DNA from: Clostridium rhizosphaerae
Lineage (GTDB): Bacteria; Bacillota; Clostridia; Clostridiales; Clostridiaceae
Assembly (NCBI RefSeq): GCF_016765585.1
Contig: NZ_JAESWC010000018.1
Coordinates: 583,882 to 647,881, forward strand
Direction: 5' to 3'
DNA: 64,000 bases
Under the pieces are notes generated by a model. The model was not told the DNA's origin, did no database searches, and worked only from the letters and a program-made list of their open reading frames with translations. Shown here one piece after another: positions 24,468 to 32,965 of this stretch. The stretch's first letter is position 1. Every line of letters begins with the position of its first letter. A program made the position numbers and the translations under genes.

Positions 24468-25178
24468 TCATTTGCTTATTTTGTATGATTTAACTATTTG
24501 ATCTGGGTTTTCTCCCATATCATCTTTACCAGCTTGCTTAAATATCCAGCCTGTTCCTTCAAGCTTATTTATATCTAATCCTGCTTTTATTAGGGGCTCT
24601 GCCTTAAGTATAAATGTCATATCTGCATCATTTAACCCCAATTTCTCAGTCCATTGCACCTCATTACCATCCCCAATAATTAATCTATAGTGCTGCTCAG
24701 ACTCATGATACTTTATTAAACTCGGATCAGCCTTTAATATTCTTCTGAAAGCATCCTCTGAGCCGGTAGATTTAACTTTTTTATCACTAACATTATAAGG
24801 TTTAACCAGCCTATTTGGTGAATCCTGTCCCTCTTCCTTTGCTGCCGGACTATATAACCACTCATTTTTGTCAAGTTTATTAACGTCAAGTCCTGCCTTT
24901 ACTAAAGGATCAGCAAGCATTACCATTGCAAAATCCGCCTTGTTTGCAGACATGTCTTTTGTCCACTCAAACTTTTCTCCTGTAGGCAGCTTGAATCCCC
25001 AATGTTGAAGTGCATTATGAAAGCCTCTATTTTGTGGATAAGCCTTTACAATTTCATTAAAAGCTTTAAGTCCGTTATCCGACTCCTTACTACCAGTTAC
25101 TGTTCTGCTGCAGCCTGCTAACGACAGTACTATTATGGAAGAAACAATTAAGGCTGTTGTTTTTTTAGTTTTATTCAT
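24468..25178 (-). CDS. Lipoprotein with two tandem repeats of an unknown domain
   Basis: A 236-residue protein. A signal peptide ends at the lipobox LAGC (Cys 23). Residues about 39-131 and 143-235 are two copies of one domain, each ending in a near-identical block: PLVKAGLDVNKLDKNEW and PLIKAGLDINKLEGTGW, later RLVKPYNVS and QIVKSYKIS. Conserved Trp, Asp and Asn residues stand out; there are no cysteines after the lipobox. I do not recognise the domain. It lies just upstream of csoR on the same strand, but with its own promoter region. Confidence 0.85.
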   Translation of the reverse strand: MNKTKKTTALIVSSIIVLSLAGCSRTVTGSKESDNGLKAFNEIVKAYPQNRGFHNALQHWGFKLPTGEKFEWTKDMSANKADFAMVMLADPLVKAGLDVNKLDKNEWLYSPAAKEEGQDSPNRLVKPYNVSDKKVKSTGSEDAFRRILKADPSLIKYHESEQHYRLIIGDGNEVQWTEKLGLNDADMTFILKAEPLIKAGLDINKLEGTGWIFKQAGKDDMGENPDQIVKSYKISK

Positions 25179-25285
25179 ATAGTTATGTCCTCCTTTGACT
25201 TTATGCCCACTTGAGCATTCTATTTATTTACAAATACATAATAATTAAATTTTATGAAGAATATATGAAGATTTGATTATTTCAT

Positions 25286-25317
25286 AAAAAAAGAGACAGC
25301 ATAGCTGTCTCTTTTTT
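25286..25317 (-). terminator. Terminator of the NlpC/P60 gene
   Basis: AAAAAAAGAGACAGC and GCTGTCTCTTTTTT are long perfect arms at the gene's 3' end. Confidence 0.92.
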
Positions 25318-26419
25318 ACATAACTCTTCTAGCAATAATATAATCTGCTCTATTATATGAAGAAATTTTTATAACATCACCTGTTCTTGGTGAATGTATA
25401 TACATGCCGTTTCCTATATATATTCCCATGTGAGTTGGACTTCCTCCTCTTCCGTAGAAAACTAAATCTCCTGGTTGAAGTTCATCTCTTGAAACAGAAT
25501 AACCATTTTTTATTTGATCATAAGTAGTTCTTCCTAGAGAAATCCCAAAGTGCCTGTACACATATTGAGTGAACCCTGAACAGTCAAAACCTGATGGTGA
25601 TGTTCCGCCCCACAAATATGGCGTTCCTAGGAAATTAGAAGCATAAGCTACTACTGCATTGCTGGATGCCGGCACGGCTCCTCTAGAAGGAGTATATTTG
25701 GGAGTAGCTTGCCTTATAGCTTCAATTTGTTTTAAAGTTTCATTTAATTGCGCCTGCGATTCATTTACTGCAGATGCATATAAATTTTCTTGTTTTTTTG
25801 CTTCGTCAATTAATTTACTTTGTTGATCTTTGCTTGCTTTTAGTTTGTCCATCTTTTTAACATTTTCATCATTTAGTGCTAACAATTTAGTATTCTGATC
25901 ATTTAAACTTTTTTTCTTATTATTTAATTCTTCCTGCTTTGATCTAATATTTGAAGTTATTTTTTCATCTAATTCCACAATGCTTCTTAAGGTTTCCACT
26001 CTTGAAAGAAAATCATTAAAACCTTTTGACTCAAGTATTATGTTTAGATATCCATCAATACCATTTATGTAAATTGCACGTATTCTCTTATTAAATAAGT
26101 CTTGTTCTGCCTTTATATCTTGTTCTGATTTTTTCAATTCACTTTCAGAATTTTTTATTTCTTCCTGCGTTTTGTTAATTTGTTTCTTATTCTCTTGAAT
26201 CTGGTTCATAGTATCTTCAATCTGATTGTCCAAATTCTCTATATTCTGTTCTATATCAAATCTTTTATCTTGCGCATTTTTAAGTCTGTTTTTATCCTCT
26301 TGAAGTTGCTGTTTCTGACTTTTCAGTTGTTCAGATGCTGGTGCTGCTGATACTGGACTACTAATTACCGCCATTAATGTAAAAACTAATACAAAAACTC
26401 CTGCTCTCTTTTTCATCAC
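25316..26419 (-). CDS. Secreted NlpC/P60 (C40) peptidoglycan hydrolase with coiled coil
   Basis: A 367-residue protein: signal peptide 1-25, a long coiled coil (about 28-230, rich in Gln, Lys and Glu) and a C-terminal NlpC/P60 domain. The catalytic Cys is in GFDCSGFTQYVY (about residue 280) and the His in PTHMGIYIGNG. This is the PcsB-like arrangement, in which the coiled coil restrains or targets the peptidase through FtsEX. There is an Ala-rich cleavage site near SAAPAS. Monocistronic. Confidence 0.93.
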   Translation of the reverse strand: MMKKRAGVFVLVFTLMAVISSPVSAAPASEQLKSQKQQLQEDKNRLKNAQDKRFDIEQNIENLDNQIEDTMNQIQENKKQINKTQEEIKNSESELKKSEQDIKAEQDLFNKRIRAIYINGIDGYLNIILESKGFNDFLSRVETLRSIVELDEKITSNIRSKQEELNNKKKSLNDQNTKLLALNDENVKKMDKLKASKDQQSKLIDEAKKQENLYASAVNESQAQLNETLKQIEAIRQATPKYTPSRGAVPASSNAVVAYASNFLGTPYLWGGTSPSGFDCSGFTQYVYRHFGISLGRTTYDQIKNGYSVSRDELQPGDLVFYGRGGSPTHMGIYIGNGMYIHSPRTGDVIKISSYNRADYIIARRVM

Positions 26420-26574
26420 CTTATCTCCTTACAATTTTTTCAAAATAGTTTTAGTTTGATTTATTGCCTCGCTTAGTTGTGGATTATATCAATAAAATAT
26501 GAAGAACATATGAAGATTGTCTAGCAATAAATTTTTCTTTCAGTTTGCATCTTCTTCATAATTTCTACACAATT

Positions 26575-26595
26575 CGATATTATAATACAAATATA
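26575..26595. promoter_or_regulatory. Loose ATATCG-type motif
   Basis: CGATATTATAATACAAATATA lies about 155 bases upstream of the C40 gene. It resembles the 10439 copy shifted by a few bases; weak. Confidence 0.2.
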
Positions 26596-26688
26596 GTCAA
26601 CTAGTCAAATTATCAAACATCCCTCATATTGATTAGTTGGTAATTATTATTTATGGGTTAAAACCCAAATTTAAATTTATCCTTATAT

Positions 26689-26723
26689 AAAAAGAAGTCT
26701 GTTCCCCTAAACAGACTTCTTTT
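26689..26723 (-). terminator. Terminator of the LysR gene
   Basis: AAAAAGAAGTCTGTT and AACAGACTTCTTTT arms. T-runs exist on both strands. Confidence 0.8.
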
Positions 26724-26754
26724 GCTGTACTTTTTCAAGTATAAAACTACAATT

Positions 26755-27639
26755 TTATGCATTCATATAACAAAATTTAATAAACTCATTGATAAATTTC
26801 TCATTGCTCCCCTTAAGATAAATAAAGTTGAACTCTCTGTATATTTGCATTCCTTCAATTGGAACTATCTTTATACCACCTTGCTTAAGCTCTCTTTTTA
26901 TTGTTTCTTTTGAAATTATAGTATACCCTAAGTTCTCTTCTACTAGAGATTTTATTGCAGAGATACTTCCAAGTTCCATATATGGATTAAAACTATTTAT
27001 ATCATATCCTAATTCTTTCAGCATATTTTCAAATATTTCTCTTGTACCAGAACCTTTTTCCCTTATTATCAATTCACCTTTTAATATTTCTTCGATAGAA
27101 ACCTTATCCTTTTTGGCAAATTCATGTTTATCTGAAACAGCAAGTACCATTTCATCGTCTTTAAATTTCTTATAACTAAACTTATTTCTATCAAAATTAC
27201 CTTCAACTAAAGCTAAATCAAGTTTTCTATTCAATAATTTACTTATTATTTCCTCAGTATTATTCACTTGAAGAAGCATATCTGTATTAGGATGTTCTCT
27301 TTTATATTCTGCTAAAATATAAGGTAATACATACCCTCCTACTGTCATTGAAGCTCCAACTTTATATGACTTATGTATGCCGCTTTTATTTCTTATTTCG
27401 GTTTCTAAGTTTCTATATAGAATCTCCAATTCCTTAGCATATTTATATAAAATTAATCCTTCTTCTGTTAAATCAATTTCCTTTCCCGTCTTTTTAATTA
27501 AACCTACTCCATAATACTCTTCTAGATATTTTATATGCTGAGATACAGCTGGCTGAGTTAAATTTAATATTTCTGCTGCCTTGGTAAAGCTCTTAATCCT
27601 TGCAACAGTAATAAATGTTATTAATCTTACATCAAGCAA
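26755..27639 (-). CDS. LysR-family transcriptional regulator (CysB/CbbR-like)
   Basis: A 294-residue regulator: an N-terminal helix-turn-helix (FTKAAEILNLTQPAVSQHIK) and a LysR substrate-binding domain with KVGASMTVGGYVLP and IIREKGSGTREIFE, which resembles the sulfur and carbon regulators of the CysB/CbbR/YeiE group. I place the start at a TTG (27639) eight bases behind AGGAG. A YeiH-type exporter, a usual neighbour of this LysR group, is encoded 3.3 kb downstream. The effector is unknown. Confidence 0.85.
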   Translation of the reverse strand: MLDVRLITFITVARIKSFTKAAEILNLTQPAVSQHIKYLEEYYGVGLIKKTGKEIDLTEEGLILYKYAKELEILYRNLETEIRNKSGIHKSYKVGASMTVGGYVLPYILAEYKREHPNTDMLLQVNNTEEIISKLLNRKLDLALVEGNFDRNKFSYKKFKDDEMVLAVSDKHEFAKKDKVSIEEILKGELIIREKGSGTREIFENMLKELGYDINSFNPYMELGSISAIKSLVEENLGYTIISKETIKRELKQGGIKIVPIEGMQIYREFNFIYLKGSNEKFINEFIKFCYMNA

Positions 27640-27704
27640 AATATCAACTCCTGAAATACAACTTTTCAAGTATTATATTATCATAATAATAATGCTAAAT
27701 CAGC

Positions 27705-27746
27705 AAAAAACCGCAGACTAAAACTTTCTTAGTTCTGCGGCTCTTT
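27705..27746 (-). terminator. Terminator of the AhpD-like gene
   Basis: CCGCAGA and TCTGCGG arms with an inner ACTAA/TTAGT pairing, then T6 on the minus strand. Confidence 0.88.
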
Positions 27747-27763
27747 ATTAGAAATGCTATAAA

Positions 27764-28141
27764 TTAATGTGGTTTTATTATTGTTCCGTTATTAAAATGA
27801 TTCATTGAACCTACAAGATCAATTACAGATATTATCTCAACTATCTGCTTGTCAGTAAAACCAGCGTCTTTTAACTGCTTAGTATACATAGTTATGCACA
27901 TCTCACAGTTATTCATTACAGACACTGAAAAAGCTATTGCAAGTTTTGTTTTCTTATCGATTTCTTCAGATTCCATTACAGTTTTCATCTTTTCTAATAC
28001 TATTTTCATATACTCAGGATGATTAGCCATTGCCTGAAAAGTTAACGGTATTTCTTCTCCAAACATGTGCTTGATTTGTTCAAACATAGATTTTACTTCG
28101 CCTTCAGCTTCTTTTTCAGTAATCATTTTTATTGTTGCCAT
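27764..28141 (-). CDS. Carboxymuconolactone decarboxylase/AhpD-like peroxidase
   Basis: A 125-residue all-alpha protein of the AhpD/CMD family with the catalytic pair C79-E-M-C82 in NNCEMCITMY. Such proteins use CxxC thiols to reduce peroxides or peroxiredoxins. AGGAGG sets the ATG at 28141. It ends a run of redox genes transcribed in the same direction, but has its own terminator and a 154-base gap upstream. Confidence 0.85.
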   Translation of the reverse strand: MATIKMITEKEAEGEVKSMFEQIKHMFGEEIPLTFQAMANHPEYMKIVLEKMKTVMESEEIDKKTKLAIAFSVSVMNNCEMCITMYTKQLKDAGFTDKQIVEIISVIDLVGSMNHFNNGTIIKPH

Positions 28142-28239
28142 AAAAATCCTCCTAGACGTCAAAATTTAATTTGAATTATTAAGCTAACTATAGCTTGCTT
28201 AAGTTTAAGAATTATATCCTCTAATAGTTTTCGCAAAAT

Positions 28240-28271
28240 AAAAACAAGCACTAAATTGATGCTTGTTTTTA
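28240..28271 (-). terminator. Terminator of the cytochrome b gene pair
   Basis: AAAAACAAGCA and TGCTTGTTTTT arms, 25 bases past the membrane protein stop. Confidence 0.85.
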
Positions 28272-28295
28272 AATTTCAATTTATTAATTATGTTA

Positions 28296-28826
28296 TTATG
28301 TCAGAAGGTGAATAATCATAGTTAATATAAAAATTATCCCTGTAATCATGTGAAACTTTACACCTATTTTTTTATACCTAAAGATTCCTGATAAAATTTG
28401 AACTGCTAAAACTCCTAAAGCCAAAAGTCCAGATATATAACGCAGGTTAAAAAATAATCCTCTTGATATCATAATATATGCATGAAGCAGTATTATGCCA
28501 AAAGCTATAATAGATATTGGAACATGCCATTCTCTCGTGATTCTGGCTAGAACTAAAAGCTTTTGTTTAATTTCCTTTGAACTTATTCTTTTAACAACTC
28601 TTCTTATCACATACATAGATATTGAAAAGCCAAACCCATAAGCTGCTATCTCACCTATTGATCCACCCATCTTTCTCAGTGCTCTAGTGCTTATAAAACC
28701 TGATTGATTTCCAGTATGTGTAATAAGATAAATTAAAATTCCTGCGAATAATGCAAATATCCCCAGGGAATAAATCACTCTTATCCTTTCTTTTTTATTG
28801 CTAATCAAATGTTTATTATTGTTCAT
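28296..28826 (-). CDS. Membrane b-type cytochrome-like protein (four helices)
   Basis: A 176-residue protein with an N-terminal helix and then four helices. Histidines lie in positions that suggest haem ligation: WHVPISIIAFGIILLHAY in one helix, and KFHMITG plus IIHLL near the C-terminus. This matches the ferric-reductase or cytochrome b561-like membrane fold. GGAGGG sets the ATG at 28826. It lies 27 bases downstream of a cytochrome b5-like lipoprotein, so the two may form an electron path to or from the outside surface. Confidence 0.7.
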   Translation of the reverse strand: MNNNKHLISNKKERIRVIYSLGIFALFAGILIYLITHTGNQSGFISTRALRKMGGSIGEIAAYGFGFSISMYVIRRVVKRISSKEIKQKLLVLARITREWHVPISIIAFGIILLHAYIMISRGLFFNLRYISGLLALGVLAVQILSGIFRYKKIGVKFHMITGIIFILTMIIHLLT

Positions 28827-28853
28827 TATACCCTCCTTATACAATATTATAAA

Positions 28854-29207
28854 TTATTTAAGTTTTCCAACTATAGTCAAGCCATTAAGGACATCTTTTC
28901 CATGTGGAGATTTATTTATAGCATCTGACAAGTCATTTCCTGCTGTTACTCCACCTTCATGTTTTCCGTTTCTCCAGCCTTTAGCATGGGTTACATCATA
29001 AACTACTCCATCTACTGCGACATAAGCCGGATTTCCATTTTGACCATTATATTTCTTCAATTCATCTAATGTAAATTCTTTGTTTGATGAAGCTTCTGTG
29101 CTAATATTGCTTTCTGAAACTGGCTTATTTTCAACGGCTGTTTTGTTAGAACAACCTCCAAGAATTATTAACGCGCCTAATATACAAGCTATAAAAACTT
29201 TTTTCAT
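28854..29207 (-). CDS. Cytochrome b5-like haem-binding lipoprotein
   Basis: A 117-residue protein: signal peptide with lipobox LGGC (Cys 19), a short linker and a cytochrome b5-like domain (COG4892 type) with FTLDELKKYNGQNGNPAYVAV, GVVYDVT, KGWRNGKHEGG and AGNDLSDAI. Candidate haem ligands are the His in THAKGW and in KHEGG or SPHGKD. It is co-transcribed with the membrane cytochrome that follows. A cytoplasmic relative is encoded at 32016. Confidence 0.85.
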   Translation of the reverse strand: MKKVFIACILGALIILGGCSNKTAVENKPVSESNISTEASSNKEFTLDELKKYNGQNGNPAYVAVDGVVYDVTHAKGWRNGKHEGGVTAGNDLSDAINKSPHGKDVLNGLTIVGKLK

Positions 29208-29353
29208 ATTACCCTCCTATAGATAACATTTATCCATTAATATACTTTATCGATAATTTAAGTTTAAATAGCTTATATGTAAATTAGGAGGCAATTTTAT
29301 GAATTTTATATGAACTAAAACAAAGTTATATTTTGTAAACTATTAAAGTATAT

Positions 29354-29397
29354 AAAAAAAATCGCCTATTATGAAATAATTTCATAGGCGATCTTTT
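29354..29397 (-). terminator. Terminator of trxB
   Basis: ATCGCCTAT and ATAGGCGAT arms with an inner ATGAAAT pairing and a T8 run on the minus strand. Confidence 0.92.
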
Positions 29398-29398
29398 A

Positions 29399-30340
29399 TT
29401 ATATTCTCTTTTCTGCGATATATTTTTCTGCCGTTAAGGCTGCTATCGTACCATCGGCCACAGCAGTTGTTATTTGTCTAAATTGCTTTTCTCGAACATC
29501 TCCTGCAGCAAATACTCCTTTTATATTTGTCTTCATGTTTTCATCTGTAATAACATATGCCTGTGGTGTAAGTTTTATAAAATCCTTGAATTTTTCTGTT
29601 TTAGGCTCAGTTCCAATATATCCAAATACTGCGCTGAGTTCTATCTGTTTTTCCTCTGATGTTTTTGTATTTTTTATAAAGGCTTTATTTACAAATTGAT
29701 CACCATCAACATTTATTAAATCCCAGTTATACATAACTTCAATTTTAGGATGATTTAAAACCTCATCAATAGTTGCTTTTTCACCTTTAAAATAATCATA
29801 TCTCCTGATTAATATAACTTTTGAAGCAAACTTAGTTAAAAACAGTGCTTCTTCTAGAGCTGAATTTCCTCCACCTACAACTCCAACTACACTTCCCTCA
29901 TACATAGCTCCATCACAGACAGCACAATAGTGAACTCCTCTGCTTGAGAACTTTTCTTCATTAGGAACAGGAAGTTTTTTAGGTGTTGCACCTGTTGAAA
30001 TTATAACAGCTTTAGGCTTATATATAAACTTCTTGGTTTCAATAATTTTTTCGTCATCTTTAAGAACAACATTAAGTATTTTACTAAAGCTCTCTATCTT
30101 AGCTCCTAATTCCTTCGCTTGTTCTGACATTACATCTGAAAGTTCCCCGCCAGGTATGGTCTTGAATCCTGGATAATTTTCTATAGTATAGCTATTTCTA
30201 ACCTGCCCTCCCAAAAGTTCACTTTCAAGTAGGGTCATGTTCATTTTAGCTCTTGCTGCATATATCGCTGCTGTAAGACCTGCCGGTCCTCCTCCTATAA
30301 TCAGCAAATCTAATTCTTTAGTTTCTTTGTCCATTTTCAT
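29399..30340 (-). CDS. trxB: NADPH-type thioredoxin reductase
   Basis: A 313-residue flavoprotein: FAD motif GGGPAGLTAAIYAA, redox pair in HYCAVCDGA, NADPH motif GGGNSALEEALF with RRYDYFKGEK, and the C-terminal AAGDVREKQFRQ. Unlike the protein at 4322, it keeps the nucleotide-binding motif. GAGGAG precedes the ATG. It lies 124 bases downstream of the ArsR gene, so both could belong to one regulated unit. Its thioredoxin partner could be the CNVC protein at 8150, whose promoter shares the ArsR-type operator (inference). Confidence 0.92.
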   Translation of the reverse strand: MKMDKETKELDLLIIGGGPAGLTAAIYAARAKMNMTLLESELLGGQVRNSYTIENYPGFKTIPGGELSDVMSEQAKELGAKIESFSKILNVVLKDDEKIIETKKFIYKPKAVIISTGATPKKLPVPNEEKFSSRGVHYCAVCDGAMYEGSVVGVVGGGNSALEEALFLTKFASKVILIRRYDYFKGEKATIDEVLNHPKIEVMYNWDLINVDGDQFVNKAFIKNTKTSEEKQIELSAVFGYIGTEPKTEKFKDFIKLTPQAYVITDENMKTNIKGVFAAGDVREKQFRQITTAVADGTIAALTAEKYIAEKRI

Positions 30341-30464
30341 ACACTCCTCGAGTTTGTAAATATAACTATATGTTTAGCAATATTCCTTTATTTATTAATA
30401 AAATTATTGTTTATGAGTTCTATAACAGCAGCCTTTAAATATAATGATATATTCAATTTATATT

Positions 30465-30746
30465 TTAATTACAGTAATTCGACTTTAAAGCTTCAATAAT
30501 ATTTATTATACGTTTGTCCTTAATGAAATAAGTAATATTAAGACCACTTTTATTAGAATCTAATATTCTATTCATTTTAAGTACAGCAAGATGCTGAGAT
30601 AATGCAGGTTGAGTAACATGACTTAGTCTTTCATGAAGCTCACCAACAGTCATAGGTTTTTCAATTAAGTGACATACTATTGCCAGTCTATTTTCATTTG
30701 AAATCACCTTTAGCAGTTCTGAGATTTCTTTTAATTTCTCTAACAT
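30465..30746 (-). CDS. ArsR-family regulator with two cysteines (BigR/SqrR-like)
   Basis: A 93-residue winged-helix repressor: KVISNENRLAIVCHLIE, MTVGELHERL and the recognition helix TQPALSQHLAVLK. It has exactly two cysteines, C25 in helix 2 and C92 at the end. There is no metal-site CVC motif. The two-cysteine layout is that of the BigR/SqrR/YgaV persulfide sensors, which form a polysulfide bridge. A conserved inverted repeat lies at -21 to -48 from its start. AAAGGAAGG precedes the ATG. Confidence 0.85.
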   Translation of the reverse strand: MLEKLKEISELLKVISNENRLAIVCHLIEKPMTVGELHERLSHVTQPALSQHLAVLKMNRILDSNKSGLNITYFIKDKRIINIIEALKSNYCN

Positions 30747-30766
30747 AAATTACCTTCCTTTAACAA

Positions 30767-30794
30767 TATATAAGAGTTTAATTATGTACTTATA
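30767..30794. promoter_or_regulatory. ArsR autoregulatory operator (predicted)
   Basis: ATATAAG and CTTATAC flank a 14-base AATTA-containing centre. The site differs at only a few positions from the repeat at 8499-8528. Confidence 0.65.
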
Positions 30795-30916
30795 CTACTT
30801 CTATGTATTTCTTATGTCAATAAGAATTCCTTATATCTTGATAAGAATAACTAATTTGTAAATCACCTCGCTTTATACTATTATTAATTTGTACTTTAAA
30901 GAAGGAGGTAATTCAA

Positions 30917-31924
30917 ATGAATTGGATTAAACAAAATTTATCAGGAGTTTTATTTGCTTTTATAATAGCACTCCTAGCAAATTGGCTAGGTTCAATATTC
31001 CCAATTATAGGCGGAGCAGTATTCGGAATAATTATAGGTATTATTATTAATAACTTTATAGGAAAGCCTAAAGCAGTAGAAAAAGGTGTTACCTTTACCT
31101 CAAAAAAGATACTTCAATGGGCCATAATAGTTTTAGGGGCAGGTTTGAGTCTTACACAGGTATGGAAGACTGGCTTAACTTCCTTTTCAGTTATGATATT
31201 TACTTTATCAGCTGCATTTATAAGTGCTTACGGTTTTGGTAAGCTTTTAGGTATTTCAAGTAATTTAAAAACATTAATCGGTGTAGGTACTGCTATTTGC
31301 GGTGGTTCTGCTATTGCTGCTGTATCACCAATTATAGAAGCTGATGACATGGAAATTGCATACTCTGTTTCTACTATATTTTTATTCAATGTTATTGCTG
31401 TATTAATATTCCCGCCTTTAGGACATCTATTAGGTTTTTCTGATAAAGCTTTTGGACTTTGGGCAGGTACAGCCATTAATGATACTTCTTCGGTTGTAGC
31501 AGCAGGTTATGCTTACAGCAATGCTGCAGGTGCCTATGCAACAATAGTTAAGCTTACTAGAACTACAATGATTATTCCTATATCTTTAGTATTTTCATTT
31601 ATAACTGCCTATAAAAAGAAAAAAGAGTCCATGGAAAATTCAAAAGTAAACTACAGTTTTAAAAAAATATTTCCTTGGTTTATTGTTTGGTTTTTAGTGG
31701 CATCTCTTTTAAATACACTAGGCATTTTTAGCGGCAATAGTATTCATTATATCAATATTGTTGGTAAATTCATGATAGTTATGGCTCTTACTGCAATCGG
31801 ATTAAACTCAGATTTTAAGAAAATGCTTAAAACAGGAGCAAAACCTATGTTCTTAGGGGTTATTGTATGGTTTACTGTTGCTGTCGTAAGTATTATTGTT
31901 CAGCGTATTACTGGACAAATTTAG
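30917..31924 (+). CDS. YeiH-family (UPF0324) putative sulfate/anion exporter
   Basis: A 335-residue membrane protein with about ten helices and the family signatures GAGLSLTQV, GVGTAICGGSAIAAVSP and GLWAGTAINDTSSVVAAGYAYS. Family members are annotated as putative sulfate exporters; the substrate is not proven. AGAAGGAGG precedes the ATG. It diverges from the ArsR gene and fits the sulfur theme of the region. Confidence 0.9.
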   Translation: MNWIKQNLSGVLFAFIIALLANWLGSIFPIIGGAVFGIIIGIIINNFIGKPKAVEKGVTFTSKKILQWAIIVLGAGLSLTQVWKTGLTSFSVMIFTLSAAFISAYGFGKLLGISSNLKTLIGVGTAICGGSAIAAVSPIIEADDMEIAYSVSTIFLFNVIAVLIFPPLGHLLGFSDKAFGLWAGTAINDTSSVVAAGYAYSNAAGAYATIVKLTRTTMIIPISLVFSFITAYKKKKESMENSKVNYSFKKIFPWFIVWFLVASLLNTLGIFSGNSIHYINIVGKFMIVMALTAIGLNSDFKKMLKTGAKPMFLGVIVWFTVAVVSIIVQRITGQI

Positions 31925-31970
31925 CTATAATTATAATTTAAAATTAAGATCTAAAATAATTTACACCAAC

Positions 31971-32008
31971 ATAAAAATGGCAGCTAAAAAATAAGCTGCC
32001 ATTTTTAT
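31971..32008. terminator. Bidirectional terminator
   Basis: ATAAAAATGGCAGCT and AGCTGCCATTTTTAT are perfect 15-base arms between two convergent genes. Confidence 0.93.
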
Positions 32009-32015
32009 GTTACCG

Positions 32016-32321
32016 CTATCTCCATCTTTCAGTTTTTAATATTCCCACCTTTGGCAATGAACTAAGAATTTGAGTTGAGCTATGACATCCTTTGAACTGC
32101 TGTGTTAAATCTTTTCCGGCAATGAGTCCAAAATGTGATCCTCCTCCCCATGCTGGCTGAACACTTACATCATAAACTATGCCTTCCACTGCCACATAAG
32201 CTGGTTTTCCGCCACTGCCATCGAAGTTCTTCAGTTCGTCCAGAGTAAGTTGTTTTTGTTCCCTATAATACTTGTCTCCTAACAGTTCTTTGATTGTTTC
32301 AATATCAAGATATATAGACAT
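32016..32321 (-). CDS. Cytoplasmic cytochrome b5-like protein
   Basis: A 101-residue protein without signal peptide. The first 20 residues are an extra helix; then a b5-like domain follows with LTLDELKNFDGSGGKPAYVAV, GIVYDVS, AWGGGSHFGLIAGKDLTQQF and CHSS. Candidate ligands are the His in SHFG and CHSS. GTGAGGT precedes the ATG. It is a paralogue of the lipoprotein at 28854 in another compartment. Confidence 0.8.
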   Translation of the reverse strand: MSIYLDIETIKELLGDKYYREQKQLTLDELKNFDGSGGKPAYVAVEGIVYDVSVQPAWGGGSHFGLIAGKDLTQQFKGCHSSTQILSSLPKVGILKTERWR

Positions 32322-32431
32322 GTATACCTCACAATTATTTATATCTATAAAATATATGAATTTTGTATTTATAATATTATGTTATAATTATGCTTATAAT
32401 ATAGACTTTAATGTTATAAGTGAGGCTGTAT

Positions 32432-32950
32432 ATGAAGAATTTTAAAACTATAAATAAGAATATTACTCTTATTGGAATGCCTGGCTCTGGAAAAACCAGC
32501 ATAGGCAGAGAAATAGCTAAAATACTTTCTCTTCCCTTCTATGATATTGATGAGTATATTGAGAACAAAGAAAAAGAAACAGTAAGCACAATCTTTCTAA
32601 AAGGAGAAGATTATTTTAGAAAATTGGAAAGTGAAGCTATAGAAGCTGTGAGTAAAAATTGCCCTTCAATAATTTCAACAGGCGGAGGCTCAGTAAAAGT
32701 CTCATCAAATATGGAAGTTTTAAAAAGAAACTCAGTTATACTTTTTATTAATAGACCGCTTGAAAATATAATAAATGATATAGATATATCCGGAAGACCT
32801 CTTTTAGCAGATGGAACTTCAAGATTATATAAGCTTTATGAAGAAAGATATCATCTATACAAAAAGTACAGTGATATAGAAATTTTAAATGATCAAGATT
32901 TTAATATGACTGTTAATAAAATAATAGAACTGCTTCACATACTACTATGA
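32432..32950 (+). CDS. aroK: Shikimate kinase
   Basis: A 172-residue kinase: P-loop GMPGSGKTSIGRE, substrate site DIDEYIENKE, STGGGSV and lid-region SGRPLLADG. It phosphorylates shikimate in the chorismate pathway. I chose the ATG at 32432 because GTGAGG lies eight bases ahead; an in-frame GTG 12 bases upstream is that site itself. The 3' end overlaps the convergent aroD by 16 bases inside one palindrome. Confidence 0.93.
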   Translation: MKNFKTINKNITLIGMPGSGKTSIGREIAKILSLPFYDIDEYIENKEKETVSTIFLKGEDYFRKLESEAIEAVSKNCPSIISTGGGSVKVSSNMEVLKRNSVILFINRPLENIINDIDISGRPLLADGTSRLYKLYEERYHLYKKYSDIEILNDQDFNMTVNKIIELLHILL

Positions 32951-32965
32951 AGCAGTTCTATTATT
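32920..32965. terminator. Palindromic terminator containing both aroK and aroD stops
   Basis: AATAATAGAACTGCTTCA (32920-32937) and its exact complement (32948-32965) form an 18-bp stem with a 10-base loop. The aroD stop (32935-32937) and the aroK stop (32948-32950) are mirror images at the loop edge. Confidence 0.93.
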
